Positions 19,401-28,675 of a DNA stretch of 64,000 bases are shown piece by piece. Source of the stretch: Planctomycetales bacterium. GTDB taxonomy: Bacteria; Planctomycetota; Planctomycetia; Isosphaerales; Isosphaeraceae. The notes under the pieces were generated by a model. The model searched no databases, was not told where the DNA came from, and saw nothing but the letters and a program-made list of their open reading frames with translations. How positions within the stretch are numbered: position 1 is the first letter of the stretch; each line of letters opens with the position of its first letter. A program made the translations under genes and the position numbers. The DNA is taken from positions 31,339 to 95,338 of the forward strand of contig DAIDKV010000058.1 in the NCBI GenBank assembly GCA_027449865.1, in the 5' to 3' direction.

Positions 19401-22400
19401 CGCCGACGACGGTCGGCTACGTCGAGGCCCACGGAACCGGCACGGCGCTCGGCGACGTTGTCGAGTTCGAATCACTGAGCCGGGTCTTCCGCGACTCCGG
19501 CACGGCGCCGGGCACCGCGGTGGTCGGCTCGGTCAAGTCGATGATCGGTCACACGAAATGCGCTGCTGGGCTTGCGGGGCTGATTAACGCATCGATGGCG
19601 CTTTATCAAAAGGTCAAGCCGCCGACGATTGGGATCGAGACACCGAACCCGAAACTCGATCTGCGGGATGGCCCGTTCCGGCTCGGCCCGAAGGCCGAGC
19701 CCTGGCTCCATTCTGGCTCCGAAACACCGAGGCGAGCGGGCGTGAGTGCCTTTGGATTCGGCGGGACCAATTTTCATGCCGTCCTCGAGGAGTATCGCGG
19801 CAACACGACCCCGCCGCCGGCCTCGGGCCTGGCCGACTGGCCCTCGGAACTCTTCGTGCTGGACGCCGAGAAGCCCGCTGGATTGGTCGCCGCGATGGAT
19901 CGACTGGCGGCCCCGCTCCGCGTCGGCGCCCGGCCCCCGCTCCGAGACCTCTCACATACCGTGAACCGTGTGAGTGGGAAGCTTCCGAGAGATCGGGCCG
20001 TCCTCGCGATCGTGGCGGAATCGCATGAGGATTTGATCGAAAAGTTGCGAGTCGCGCGGGAGGCGATTGACGGCGGTTGCGAGGCGATCGAAGACGCTCG
20101 CGGAGTTTACTACGCGGCAAGGTCGGCCTGGGCTGGGGCCAAGGTTGCGTTTCTCTTCCCCGGGCAGGGATCGCAGTTTCCGGGAATGCTCCGCGAGATG
20201 GCAGTCGCTTTCCCAGAAATCCGCGAGTCGTTCGAGGAGTTTGACCGGGCTGTGATCGCTTCTGGGGGGACGGCTCCTGGTCCGCTTGTCTTCCCTCCAC
20301 CGGCCTTCGATGACACGGCACGCCGTGAATCCTGGAGTCGGCTTGCCCGGACCGACGTGGCCCAACCAGCGGTCGGGGCTGGTTGCGTTGGGATGCTTCG
20401 GCTCTTTCGCTCGCTCGGGCTCTCGCCCGACATGGTCGCGGGGCATAGCTTCGGCGAACTGGTGGCTTTACACGCCGCAAATGCGTTGGATTCCGAGAAC
20501 CTGGCCTTGCTCTCCTCAGAGCGCGGGCAATTGATGCTCGATGCGGGCCGAGGCGAGGCCGGCGCGATGGCCGCGATTCTGGCCCCGCCCGAGTCGGTCG
20601 CCCGGTTGCTGGTCGAGGTCCCTGACGTTCGGATCGCCAACGAGAACGGCCCCCGGCAGACGGTTGTGGCCGGGCTCGCTGGGTCCGTCGAGCGTCTGCT
20701 GTGCCTCGCGGCCGGGCGTGGGGTCGAGGCTCGGCGATTGAACGTTTCGTCGGCCTTTCATTCGCCGATGGTGGCTGCCGCCCGCCAACCGTTTGCAGAA
20801 CGCGCGGCCCGATCCCTGCAACGATTGCCGGACCGTCCGGTCTATTCGAACATCGACGCTGGGCCTCATCCGTCGGATCTTGTGGCGATCGCGAATCGGT
20901 TGGGCGAGCATATCGCCAGCCCCGTCCGGTTCGCCGCCATGATTGAGGCCATGTATCGTGACGGAGCGAGAGTCTTTGTTGAGGTCGGGCCTGGTGCCGT
21001 TCTGACGCCGATGATCGGCTCGATCCTGGAGGATCAGCCGCACCTCGCGGTCTCGTCCGATGCCTCACCAACACCTGGCCTGTCGGCGTTTCTCCGTCGG
21101 CTGGCGCGGCTGGTCGTCGCTGGCGTCTCAATCCGGCTCGACCGGCTGACCGAAGGGCGGTCGTCGAACCGCCTTGACCTCGATCGCCTGCCGCCTGGCC
21201 CGTTTGCCGAGCCTCCATCGGCATCAACCTGGCTGGTGAACGGCAGTCGGTCCCGGCCGATCGCGGCACCTGAGCCCAGGCGGCTTGGCACCGGCCAGGC
21301 GCTTCCGATTCCGTCGGTCGCACCTCCGCCTTCACCCGCGCGGGAAGCCCCCGTCGCACCGGCGTTTCCTCGACACGATCAAGGCCGTGGCCACCGCAAC
21401 GGAAAGCCGAGTCCCTCCATGACGAACCAACATGCAGCTCTTCCAAAGGCCCCCACGCCAGGGGCGGCCGACCCGGTTCTCGAGTCGTTTCAGAAGACGA
21501 TGCAGGTCTTCCTTGAGGTTCAGAAGGCGACCATGCTCGCCTACCTGAACGGCCGCGGTGGTGCCCCTGGATCGGGATATTTGGCCTCCTCACCCAACGG
21601 CTCCATTCCCCACGTGACGCCCGCATCCGCTCCTTATCGGAATGGTGAGGCGATTATCCCCGAGCCGAGAGATCCTCGCGACGTTGCCACTTCAGAGCAT
21701 CGGCCGAAACCGCCGTCCGCTCCGGTCCGGGAACACACTTTTGGGAACGGCCAGGCCCCAACGGTCTCCTCGTCGCCTGCCGCGCCGGATCGCGAGTCCA
21801 TCACGACAAGGCTCCTGGAGATTGTACGCGACCGCACCGGCTACCCCATGGAAACCCTGGGCCTTGAACTCGATATCGAAGCAGACCTCGGCATCGATTC
21901 GATCAAGCGTGTCGAAATTCTAGGTAAGCTCCGGGATGAATTTCCGGGGATCCGGCCACCCTCCGACTCCTCCGACGCAATGGATGCCCTTGCCCGGGCT
22001 CGCACCCTGGGGGCGATCGTCGATCGGATGCTGGCGATGTCGGGATCGCCGCGTGAGCGTTCGGTCTCTCCATCGCAAACGGAAACCTTGCCAATTCCTG
22101 ATGTTCCCAGGGTTGAGGTCATCGAGCGCCGGGTACTGGAGATCGTCGAGGCACCGCTGCCCACGGATCGTGGCGGACTGATGCCCGGTGGTCGGGTGGT
22201 TCTCACCGATGACGGACGAGGGATCGCGGTCGAACTGGCCAGGCGGCTGGAGTCGGAAGGAGTCGAGTCCACGTTGCTGAAGGGTGTCGACTGGACGTCG
22301 CCAGACTCGATCGAAATCGCGATGGACGAGGTCCGCGCGAGTGGTCCCATCGCGGGGATCGTCCATGCGATGCCGATGGGGGCCTCCTCCGGTGACGGTT

Positions 22401-23707
22401 CTGGTATCGGTGACTGGGCAGACCGAATCGATCGAGAGGTGAAGGGTCTGTTCCTGCTGGCGAGGGCCTCGGCGCCTGACCTGGAGACCGCGGCCAGTTC
22501 TGGAGGGGCCTGCCTGGTCGCCGCGACATCAATGGGCGGACGATTCGGAACGAGTGGTGATCGGCCGTTTTTCCCCGGACACGGCGGGATCGCCGGGCTG
22601 GTCAAGACTTTGGCCCGCGAATGGCCGAACGTGAGGTGCCGGCTGGTGGACCTCGATCCAGCCGACACGATTGATGGTAAGGTTAGCCGGCTCGCCGATG
22701 AGGTGCTGGCGCTCGATGGCTGGGCGGAGGTTGGTTACGACCAGGGACGTCGCGTCCGGCTACAGTCGGTTGCGCGGGCCCTTGTCCGGCGTCCGAGCGA
22801 GATCGAACTGGCTCCTGGCGAGCCGGTTCTGATCACGGGAGGAGCACGCGGGATCACGGGGCTGGTCGCCGCGGAGCTGGCCCAGGCCTGGCGGCCGACT
22901 CTCCTGATTGTCGGAACGACGCCCGAGCCGGTCGAGCCGGAGCCCGATGAAACCCGATCTTTGGTCGGCGAGGCCGAGCTAAAGGCAGCCCTTCATCTGC
23001 GGATGAGGAGCGAGCGTCGACCCGCGGGACCCGCCGAGATCGAGGCCGCCTATCAATCGCTTCGGCGGGCTCGAGAGGTCCGCGAAAACCTCGAAAGGCT
23101 CCGGGCGACTGGTGCCAGAGTCGAATATGCTCGGGCCGATGTCCGCGATCCGTCGGCTCTCTCGGCGGCCCTGGGCGGCTGGCGGGCTCGTTACGGAGAT
23201 CCGGTCGGCCTGATCCACGGCGCCGGTCTGATCAAGGACAAGCTCATCCGCGAGAAATCCCCCGATTCGTTCGACCGCGTGCTGGGGACGAAGGTCCAGG
23301 GCGCATTGAATCTCGTCCGCCTGGTTCGCCCCGATTCGCTGAAATTCACCGCGCTTTTTTCCTCGATCGCGGGACGGTTTGGCAACGTCGGTCAGTCGGA
23401 CTACGCGGCGGCGAACGAGTTCCTCAGCAAGCTGGCGCACTGGCTCGATCGGAAATGGCCAGGGCGCGTCGTCTCGGTGATCTGGGGGCCGTGGTCGGGC
23501 GTGGGAATGGTCTCTCAACTGGAGGGGCATCTCGGCCGTCGTGGGCTGGGGATGATCGCCCCCGAAATCGGTCGAGGGCTCCTTCTTGAGGAGTTGCGAT
23601 CGGGCCGCAAGGGAGACGTCGAGGTAATCTACGCGGGTGGTCTCGGAACCCTCGAAGACCCCTTGCCGATCATCGCGGAAGGGCCAATCGCGGAGGTTGT
23701 TCGATGA
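16436..23707 (+). CDS. Multidomain PUFA/polyketide-type synthase (NPD-NPD-KS-AT-ACP-KR)
   Basis: A 2423-residue iterative-type synthase. The GTG at 16436 follows GGGGAGGAG. Residues 1-230 and about 305-570 are two TIM-barrel nitronate monooxygenase/enoyl-reductase-like domains; the second has the intact RECGGHVGP (H447), the first a degenerate GNEAGGWCG. The KS (about 675-1110) has C864 in DAACGSS, H999 in EAHGTGT and H1039 in IGHTKC. The AT begins at FPGQGSQ (about 1241) with S1338 in GHSFGE. A Pro-rich linker follows, then one ACP whose DSIKRVEIL (S1822) is the PUFA-synthase signature, then a two-part KR (GGARGITG at about 2134, Y2323). It overlaps the next gene by four bases. The product is unknown. 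Confidence 0.93.
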   Translation: MTKSLSTKLLVIAPRGIEGTGVVAAAGRASALGFLDCGSTAPRDSVPFARIRRWTSAPFGLRISGRALMESRTAWESAEGLQVVCLPEGIDEGPGIEAAVIAVRGTSRIVLAEVFDRSGIRRAEAAGVDGLIVSGNEAGGWCGSDSSFVLLQAALATSKLPVWVRGGIGERVAAGAVAAGASGVVLDGALLLARESSIGEDWRDRMARWDGTETVAVMPVEGPGVRVFARPGSAEMTRLRESPSPDLIGWSDGQCPPVGQDAALASKLARKYVTVGGIVQAVDRAIGEGIAAAQATRPMAAGSPMAIELGTQYPILQGPMTRVSDVAAFAEAVAREGAVPFVAMAMLHGPEALRLLDETATRLNGRPWGVGILGFVSPELRAEQLEAVARVRPPWALIAGGRPDQSATLERQGIRTFLHVPSPGLLEQYLREGCRRFVLEGRECGGHVGPRSSFVLWEQAVAVVAEAIDRGIPANEIALAFAGGIHDARSSAMVAGLAGPIAARGVKVGALIGTAYLFTREAVETGAIVQRFQQEAIRCQSTVLLESGPGHLVRVSPSPFAGRFNEERRRMIAEGRPTDEVREALEGLNVGRLRVAAKGIERHNGSPPAPVDDDYQKDNGLYMLGQAATLRDTTTTMEKLHREIATDATALVDRIDALANEAEKTSKPSDIAIVGMASVFPGAGDVQSFWSNTLRGIDAITEVPTDRWDWRLYYDSDPKAPDKIISKWGGFVPDVPFDPLRYGMPPSSLPSIEPAQLLALEVVRRAIDDAGYADRPFARERTAVVLGMGGGAAQLAMGYAFRSYLPMLDTVIPGGGGAAVEACKGQLPEWTEDSFPGFLLNVTAGRIANRLNLGGANYTVDAACGSSLAAASLAVRELETGAADVVVLGGVDTVQNPFTYLAFSKTQAFSPRGRCRPFDVGADGIVISEGVAAVVLKRLADAERDGDRIYAVIKGVGASSDGRARGLTAPVVEGQMRAIERAYARAGVSPTTVGYVEAHGTGTALGDVVEFESLSRVFRDSGTAPGTAVVGSVKSMIGHTKCAAGLAGLINASMALYQKVKPPTIGIETPNPKLDLRDGPFRLGPKAEPWLHSGSETPRRAGVSAFGFGGTNFHAVLEEYRGNTTPPPASGLADWPSELFVLDAEKPAGLVAAMDRLAAPLRVGARPPLRDLSHTVNRVSGKLPRDRAVLAIVAESHEDLIEKLRVAREAIDGGCEAIEDARGVYYAARSAWAGAKVAFLFPGQGSQFPGMLREMAVAFPEIRESFEEFDRAVIASGGTAPGPLVFPPPAFDDTARRESWSRLARTDVAQPAVGAGCVGMLRLFRSLGLSPDMVAGHSFGELVALHAANALDSENLALLSSERGQLMLDAGRGEAGAMAAILAPPESVARLLVEVPDVRIANENGPRQTVVAGLAGSVERLLCLAAGRGVEARRLNVSSAFHSPMVAAARQPFAERAARSLQRLPDRPVYSNIDAGPHPSDLVAIANRLGEHIASPVRFAAMIEAMYRDGARVFVEVGPGAVLTPMIGSILEDQPHLAVSSDASPTPGLSAFLRRLARLVVAGVSIRLDRLTEGRSSNRLDLDRLPPGPFAEPPSASTWLVNGSRSRPIAAPEPRRLGTGQALPIPSVAPPPSPAREAPVAPAFPRHDQGRGHRNGKPSPSMTNQHAALPKAPTPGAADPVLESFQKTMQVFLEVQKATMLAYLNGRGGAPGSGYLASSPNGSIPHVTPASAPYRNGEAIIPEPRDPRDVATSEHRPKPPSAPVREHTFGNGQAPTVSSSPAAPDRESITTRLLEIVRDRTGYPMETLGLELDIEADLGIDSIKRVEILGKLRDEFPGIRPPSDSSDAMDALARARTLGAIVDRMLAMSGSPRERSVSPSQTETLPIPDVPRVEVIERRVLEIVEAPLPTDRGGLMPGGRVVLTDDGRGIAVELARRLESEGVESTLLKGVDWTSPDSIEIAMDEVRASGPIAGIVHAMPMGASSGDGSGIGDWADRIDREVKGLFLLARASAPDLETAASSGGACLVAATSMGGRFGTSGDRPFFPGHGGIAGLVKTLAREWPNVRCRLVDLDPADTIDGKVSRLADEVLALDGWAEVGYDQGRRVRLQSVARALVRRPSEIELAPGEPVLITGGARGITGLVAAELAQAWRPTLLIVGTTPEPVEPEPDETRSLVGEAELKAALHLRMRSERRPAGPAEIEAAYQSLRRAREVRENLERLRATGARVEYARADVRDPSALSAALGGWRARYGDPVGLIHGAGLIKDKLIREKSPDSFDRVLGTKVQGALNLVRLVRPDSLKFTALFSSIAGRFGNVGQSDYAAANEFLSKLAHWLDRKWPGRVVSVIWGPWSGVGMVSQLEGHLGRRGLGMIAPEIGRGLLLEELRSGRKGDVEVIYAGGLGTLEDPLPIIAEGPIAEVVR

Positions 23708-26700
23708 CCGCCGATCGCCGACTCGCGATCGTCGGAATGGCCTGGCGCGAGCCGATCGCACCGTCGATTTTTTCCGCGACCCAGGGTGACATCCTCAGTG
23801 CCGCGCTCGAGGACGCAGGGATCGCAATCGGCGAGACTTCGAGGATCGCCTCGCTGCCTGTCGCCCTTGAATCGCTCGCGGACGGACGGGCCGATCGCGT
23901 GATTGTTGGCGATGAAGGCACGGCCCTCGTCCTGAAGCGCCACGGCGACGCCGAGCGTGATGGCGATCGGATCTATGCCGTGATCCTCGGGCGCCTGGAT
24001 GACCTCGCGATCGACGACGTCCCCATCGTCACTGGGACAGGGCTTCCGGTGTGGATTCGCGCGGCCTTATCCCTCTTCCATCGCGTGCATCCCGCGGATC
24101 TTGACGCTGCCCGCCCCTGGATTCATGCTGGCCACAGGCCGAGGCGCGTGCGGGTCGAGGGCTCCATTCTCCTGGAAGAGCACTCCGATTCGGCCGACGG
24201 CCCTCATCCTGGCGGCCTGATCCCATGGGATACTGAGGCGATCCTGCTTTCCGCCCCCGATCGCGAGAGCCTGGCCAAGCGCGTTCGCTCCATTCGCGAT
24301 TGGCTTGTTGAACATCCCAGCGAATCGCTCAAGGACATCGCCTGGACGCTCAACGGTACGGATGGAGTCCGTAGGAACGGCATGCGATTGGGCCTGGTCG
24401 CCACCTCGGTTGAGGATCTCACGGAGCGGCTTGGCGCGATCCTGAGCCGGCTGGAAGACGCAGCAAAGCCGCCGATTGGCGATGGACGGGGCGTCTACCA
24501 CTGGGACGATCCGCCTGGGAGATCGGGCGGGCTGGCCTTTCTGTTCCCCGGTGAGGGCTCACAGTATCCGGGGATGCTCGCGGATTTGTGTCTCCATTTC
24601 CCCGAGGTCCGGCGACAGTTCGATATCGCCGACCGAATCGCGATCGACCAGGGCGACGCGATCCGTCCGAGCGATCAACTCTTCGGTGGTGAGGCTCTCT
24701 GGACCGCGACGACCGCCGTTAACTTGATTCTTAACGCGCAGTGGGCCATTTATCAGTTGCTGACACGATTGGGGCTCGCACCCGACGCTGTCGCCGGCCA
24801 CAGCAGCGGTGAAATCCTCGCTCTGGCGGCAGCCGGCGTTCTTCTTGCGGATGAGCAACTCGAGCGCCAGCTCGGTCGGCTCGGCGCCATCTTCCGGGGG
24901 CTGGAGACGGCCGGAGAGATGCCCGAAGCCCGGTTGGTTGCTATCGCCGCCGATCGAGATCGGGCCGAGGCTGCCTGCCAGGCGGTCGGTACCGATCGGG
25001 TCGCGGTGGCGATCGACAATTGCCCGCATCAGGTCGTCCTGGCCGGGCCGAGGGAGGATGTCGATCGGGTGGTCGATCACCTTCGCGCGGCAAATATCCT
25101 CGTCGAGGACTTGCCCTTCGACCGGCCCTATCACACGCCCGAGTTCGCCACGGTACTGGAGCCAATCGCCGAGTCGTTCGCACGGCTGACCTTTCACCAG
25201 CCGAGACTTCCGGTCTACTCCTGCGCGAGCCGCGACCGGATGCCCGAAGATCCCGAGTCGATCCGCCTTCTCGCCGTCTCGCAGTGGACACGCACGGTCG
25301 CCTTTCGTGAGACGATCGAGACGATGTATGCTGACGGGTTAAGGGTCTTTGTGGACGTCGGCGCTCGGGGGAACCTGGCCGGTTTCGTGCAGGACATCCT
25401 CCGTGGACGCCCCGCGTTTGCGATCGCGGCCAACCTTCCACGTCGGAGCGGTACGACGCAACTGAATCACCTGGTCGCCGCGCTTTTCGCTCAGGGGATC
25501 GACATTCGACCCGGGTTCCTCCACGCCCGCCGTCGCCCGAGTCGGATCGAGGCGCTTCTGGAAACGCCAGCGCGGTTGATTGTTTCCCTCGACGAGCTTT
25601 TGCCCCTTGATACGGAAGTCCCGCGGACGACCGAGCCCTTGCTCCACCATCGACCCTTGATCGAAACAGCACCCTGGCCGCTCGAGACGCGATTTCGATT
25701 CCTGGTTGAGGAGGACGTGGCATCGGCGCCGAGTCCTGAGGTCGACACGACGATGCTCGCCTTCCAGGAGACGATGCGTGCGTTTCTGGAGACGCAGAGG
25801 GCCATCCTGGGTGCCTATCTGGGCGAGCCGATCCACCATGACGAAACGAACCCAATCCAAGAGCCTGGCCCCTGGCTGGGGAAGGTTCGTCGGCTGGTTC
25901 CTGCCTCGGAAGTCGAGTCGCTTCACGTCCTGGATCTCGATCGCGATCCCATCGCCGAGCATCATACGCTGGGCGGACGCAAGGTCTCGGCGATCGACCC
26001 GGGCCTGAAAGGTCTTCCGGTCTTGCCGTTCGCCGTGATGGCCGAAATGGCGGCCGAGGCCGGGGCGATGATTGTATCGCCAGGGCTTGTTCTGGTGAGA
26101 CTCCTGCAAGTGAAGGCCCATAAATGGGTCCGATATGAGGACGAGCCGGTCGTTATCGAGATACGAGCCTGGCGAGAGTTATCCGACGATCCGGCCGAGG
26201 AGCGCGCTCGAATCGCGCTATATAATCGCGGGCCGGGTGGACGATCGGAGGCGCCTCGACCGGTTTTCGAGGCGGTTGCCGTGTTCGGTCTGGCGACTCC
26301 CGAGTCGCCGATGGCAGAGCCCTGGGTACTGGAAGAGGCCCGAGCCTCTCGTTTCACGGCGTCCTCGATCTACGAAGAACAATGGCTCTTTCACGGGCCG
26401 GCGATGCAGGCGGTAACGGAGGTCGGGCGCATCTCGGCGAGCGGGATCGAGGGCAAGCTCCGAGTTCTGCCCTGGGAGCCGCTGATCCATCCGGATTGCG
26501 GTCGATCGGCCCGACTGCACACCGATGCGATTGTCCTCGACAGCTTCACGCATCTGCTTGGCTGCTGGGGCCTGGATGAACTCGCCGATCGCGGCGACGT
26601 GGTGTTTCCACTCCACCTCGACGATCTGCAAATCTACGGAGATCGGCCGGAGGTAGGCACCGAGGTCGTTTGCCGGATCGCCATCCGCGAGCTTCAGCGC

Positions 26701-27477
26701 CACCGGCTGCGTGTGGACGTGGAGATTGTCCGGCCCGATGGCACGGTCTGGATGCGGCTGCGCGACTGGGAGGACTGGCGGTTTCACTGGCCGGGCCGGT
26801 ATCGCGACGTCTTCCGTCAACCCCGTGACTACTTCATTGGCGAGGAATGGCCGCTCGAAGGAGCGGGCCGCGGACTTCGGGCTGTCTGGCTGGCGCCGCC
26901 TTCCGACATGGGCCGCCCTGTCTGGCGTGATGTTCTCGAACAGACCCAGCTTGCACCCACGGAACTGGCCAGGCACCTCGCCGACGGCGGGTCGGAAGAC
27001 ATCCGATCGCGACGCGTCTGGGGACGGATCGCCGCCAAGGAAGCCGCTCGTCGCCTCTGGCTCGATCAGGGGCAAGCACCGACCTACCCGGCCGATCTGG
27101 CCGTTGTCGAGGCGACCGAACGTCTCGTACTGACCCGCATCGACCGGCCCGAAGATCGATCGCTCCCATCCATCGCGATCGCCGATGCCGATGGAGTCGC
27201 CGTTGCCCTGGCGGCACTGGATCCCGCAACACGATTGGGAGTTGCGATCGAAGCCATCGCCGACGGCGAGGAATGGGCCGCCCGACGAACCTGTGCCCGT
27301 GAGGCCGCCTCTCGAGCGATTGGATCTCCATTCGTTGAAATCGTGGGTGACGACAGCTCGACCGGGGTCGTGCTGGCTCGGGGGGTGGAGCACCACTCGT
27401 CAACGTTTCGCGTCGCGACCGGTCGGCGGGGCGAGCATGTTTGGGCCTGGATCGCCATCGAAGGAGCCGAATCATGA
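23704..27477 (+). CDS. Second synthase subunit: KS vestige, AT, dehydratase, PPTase-like tail
   Basis: A 1257-residue partner of the upstream synthase, coupled by a four-base overlap. Residues 1-155 keep only scraps of a KS (RLAIVGMAW, then DEGTALVLKRHGDAERDGDRI) and lack the active-site cysteine. The AT begins at FPGEGSQ (about 280-286) with S367 in GHSSGE and H477 in YHTPE. After a linker, a dehydratase hot-dog domain has HHTLGG (H753) and LDSFTHL (D946). The last 160 residues look like a phosphopantetheinyl transferase (WGRIAAKEA at 1106, AREAASRAIG at 1198), but GVDIE has become GVAIE (A1181) and the usual SIAH motif reads SIAI. That tail may be inactive. Confidence 0.88.
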   Translation: MTADRRLAIVGMAWREPIAPSIFSATQGDILSAALEDAGIAIGETSRIASLPVALESLADGRADRVIVGDEGTALVLKRHGDAERDGDRIYAVILGRLDDLAIDDVPIVTGTGLPVWIRAALSLFHRVHPADLDAARPWIHAGHRPRRVRVEGSILLEEHSDSADGPHPGGLIPWDTEAILLSAPDRESLAKRVRSIRDWLVEHPSESLKDIAWTLNGTDGVRRNGMRLGLVATSVEDLTERLGAILSRLEDAAKPPIGDGRGVYHWDDPPGRSGGLAFLFPGEGSQYPGMLADLCLHFPEVRRQFDIADRIAIDQGDAIRPSDQLFGGEALWTATTAVNLILNAQWAIYQLLTRLGLAPDAVAGHSSGEILALAAAGVLLADEQLERQLGRLGAIFRGLETAGEMPEARLVAIAADRDRAEAACQAVGTDRVAVAIDNCPHQVVLAGPREDVDRVVDHLRAANILVEDLPFDRPYHTPEFATVLEPIAESFARLTFHQPRLPVYSCASRDRMPEDPESIRLLAVSQWTRTVAFRETIETMYADGLRVFVDVGARGNLAGFVQDILRGRPAFAIAANLPRRSGTTQLNHLVAALFAQGIDIRPGFLHARRRPSRIEALLETPARLIVSLDELLPLDTEVPRTTEPLLHHRPLIETAPWPLETRFRFLVEEDVASAPSPEVDTTMLAFQETMRAFLETQRAILGAYLGEPIHHDETNPIQEPGPWLGKVRRLVPASEVESLHVLDLDRDPIAEHHTLGGRKVSAIDPGLKGLPVLPFAVMAEMAAEAGAMIVSPGLVLVRLLQVKAHKWVRYEDEPVVIEIRAWRELSDDPAEERARIALYNRGPGGRSEAPRPVFEAVAVFGLATPESPMAEPWVLEEARASRFTASSIYEEQWLFHGPAMQAVTEVGRISASGIEGKLRVLPWEPLIHPDCGRSARLHTDAIVLDSFTHLLGCWGLDELADRGDVVFPLHLDDLQIYGDRPEVGTEVVCRIAIRELQRHRLRVDVEIVRPDGTVWMRLRDWEDWRFHWPGRYRDVFRQPRDYFIGEEWPLEGAGRGLRAVWLAPPSDMGRPVWRDVLEQTQLAPTELARHLADGGSEDIRSRRVWGRIAAKEAARRLWLDQGQAPTYPADLAVVEATERLVLTRIDRPEDRSLPSIAIADADGVAVALAALDPATRLGVAIEAIADGEEWAARRTCAREAASRAIGSPFVEIVGDDSSTGVVLARGVEHHSSTFRVATGRRGEHVWAWIAIEGAES

Positions 27478-27758
27478 CGACCATCCCGGATCGCGCCGCG
27501 ATCCTTCGCGAGGTCTCTTCTGTACTGGCGCATGAGCTGGGCGTCTCACCGACCATGCCGATCGACGAGCGGACCCGCTTCTTCGCCGACCTTGGCCTCG
27601 CGTCCATCGACGCCGTCGTGCTCAGCGAAGCCCTGCAGCGACATTTCGGCCGCACCCTACCCTTCCACGACCTGATGGCCGAGATCGGCCGACGGACCGA
27701 TCGCGACCTTGCGATCGGGGAACTAGTCTCGTTCCTTGTGGAGAACTTGAAATTGTAA
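27474..27758 (+). CDS. Free-standing acyl carrier protein
   Basis: A 94-residue ACP beginning in the stop of the preceding gene (ATGA overlap) with AAGGAG eight bases upstream. The phosphopantetheine site is the serine in DLGLASIDAV. It is acidic and helical like other ACPs. This site differs from the DSIKRVEIL of the ACP built into the first synthase, so the two carriers may handle different steps, for example loading or release. The role is inferred from position. Confidence 0.9.
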   Translation: MTTIPDRAAILREVSSVLAHELGVSPTMPIDERTRFFADLGLASIDAVVLSEALQRHFGRTLPFHDLMAEIGRRTDRDLAIGELVSFLVENLKL

Positions 27759-27778
27759 GCAGATTTTCAAAGTTTGCA

Positions 27779-27802
27779 TTTTGAAATTCAAGGAATTCAA
27801 AA
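27779..27802. repeat. AT-rich hairpin between acp and hydrolase genes
   Basis: TTTTGAAATTC (27779-27789) faces GAATTCAAAA (27793-27802) across a three-base loop, giving a ten-pair stem with one bulge. It lies in the only real gap (62 bases) inside the first half of the cluster. It has no following T run, so it may slow or process the transcript rather than end it. Confidence 0.5.
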
Positions 27803-27820
27803 GGCTGATCGAGGTCTGAC

Positions 27821-28675
27821 ATGCCAAGGATTCGCGCCAACGATTTGAGCTTTCACTACCAGCAAACGGGCGACGGACCCGACGTGCTGTTGATTCACGG
27901 AGTGACCGGCGACCTTTCGGTCTGGCTCCTCAGCCGGACGATGGAGATTCTTGGGCGCTCCTTCCGGACCACGGCGTACGATCTCCGCGGCCATGGCTAC
28001 AGCGATGTTCCACCGTCGGGGTATACCTCGGCCGATCAGGCGGGCGACACGATCGCGATCATGGACGCGATGGGGATCGACCGGGCCATGCTGGTCGGCC
28101 ACAGTTTCGGCGGAGTGATCGCGATGCACGCCGCGGCGCTCTATCCGGATCGGATTGAGGCCCTGGTTCTCTCCGATCCGAGCTTCGCGGCACTTCGGCA
28201 TCTTGAAGACCTCGGCCGATGGGGCCACTGGGAAGATTTTCGTGACGAGGCCGCCGAGGCTGGCGTGGCGCTCTCGGCTGAATACTGGTATGACCTCGCG
28301 AAGTTCTTCGACCAGGTGATGCATCTTGACGGCGAGCAGCTCCTCCGCTTTCGCCAGGCCGTGGGGCTCCCGGGTCTCAACCGGTTGCTCCGGCTCGGAA
28401 AGACCACCTGCGGCGACGACGCGCAGTCAGTCGCGGGGCTCACCGAAGAGGTTATTTGCAGTGTGACGCAGCCGGTCCTGGCGATTTTCGGAGAGTTCTC
28501 ACCGTTCCTCGCGACGGCCGACTACCTCGACCGGAACCTCCGGAATTGTGTCGGGGCTCGTGTCTCGGGCGCCAAGCACCGGGCTCCCGAAGAAAACTCC
28601 GAGGGATTTGTCGACCGGGTAAACCGCTTCCTGCTGGAGACCTCGGCCTCGACACTGACGGGGGTGAGGTCATGA
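27821..28675 (+). CDS. Alpha/beta hydrolase
   Basis: A 284-residue hydrolase. The oxyanion motif LLIHGVTG comes near residue 26, the nucleophile elbow is GHSFGG near residue 91, and a late GAKHRAPEE supplies a possible catalytic histidine. The fold is closest to haloperoxidase- or esterase-like hydrolases. In this setting, downstream of an ACP, it may release or trim the synthase product as a thioesterase would; that is inference. It overlaps the following SDR by four bases (ATGA). Confidence 0.85.
   Translation: MPRIRANDLSFHYQQTGDGPDVLLIHGVTGDLSVWLLSRTMEILGRSFRTTAYDLRGHGYSDVPPSGYTSADQAGDTIAIMDAMGIDRAMLVGHSFGGVIAMHAAALYPDRIEALVLSDPSFAALRHLEDLGRWGHWEDFRDEAAEAGVALSAEYWYDLAKFFDQVMHLDGEQLLRFRQAVGLPGLNRLLRLGKTTCGDDAQSVAGLTEEVICSVTQPVLAIFGEFSPFLATADYLDRNLRNCVGARVSGAKHRAPEENSEGFVDRVNRFLLETSASTLTGVRS

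Noticed and set aside
19614..21626. 670-residue open frame on the minus strand opposite the first synthase
   Set aside because: Arg/Pro/Gly-rich, no domain, opposite a conserved KS-AT coding region; it is a GC artefact.
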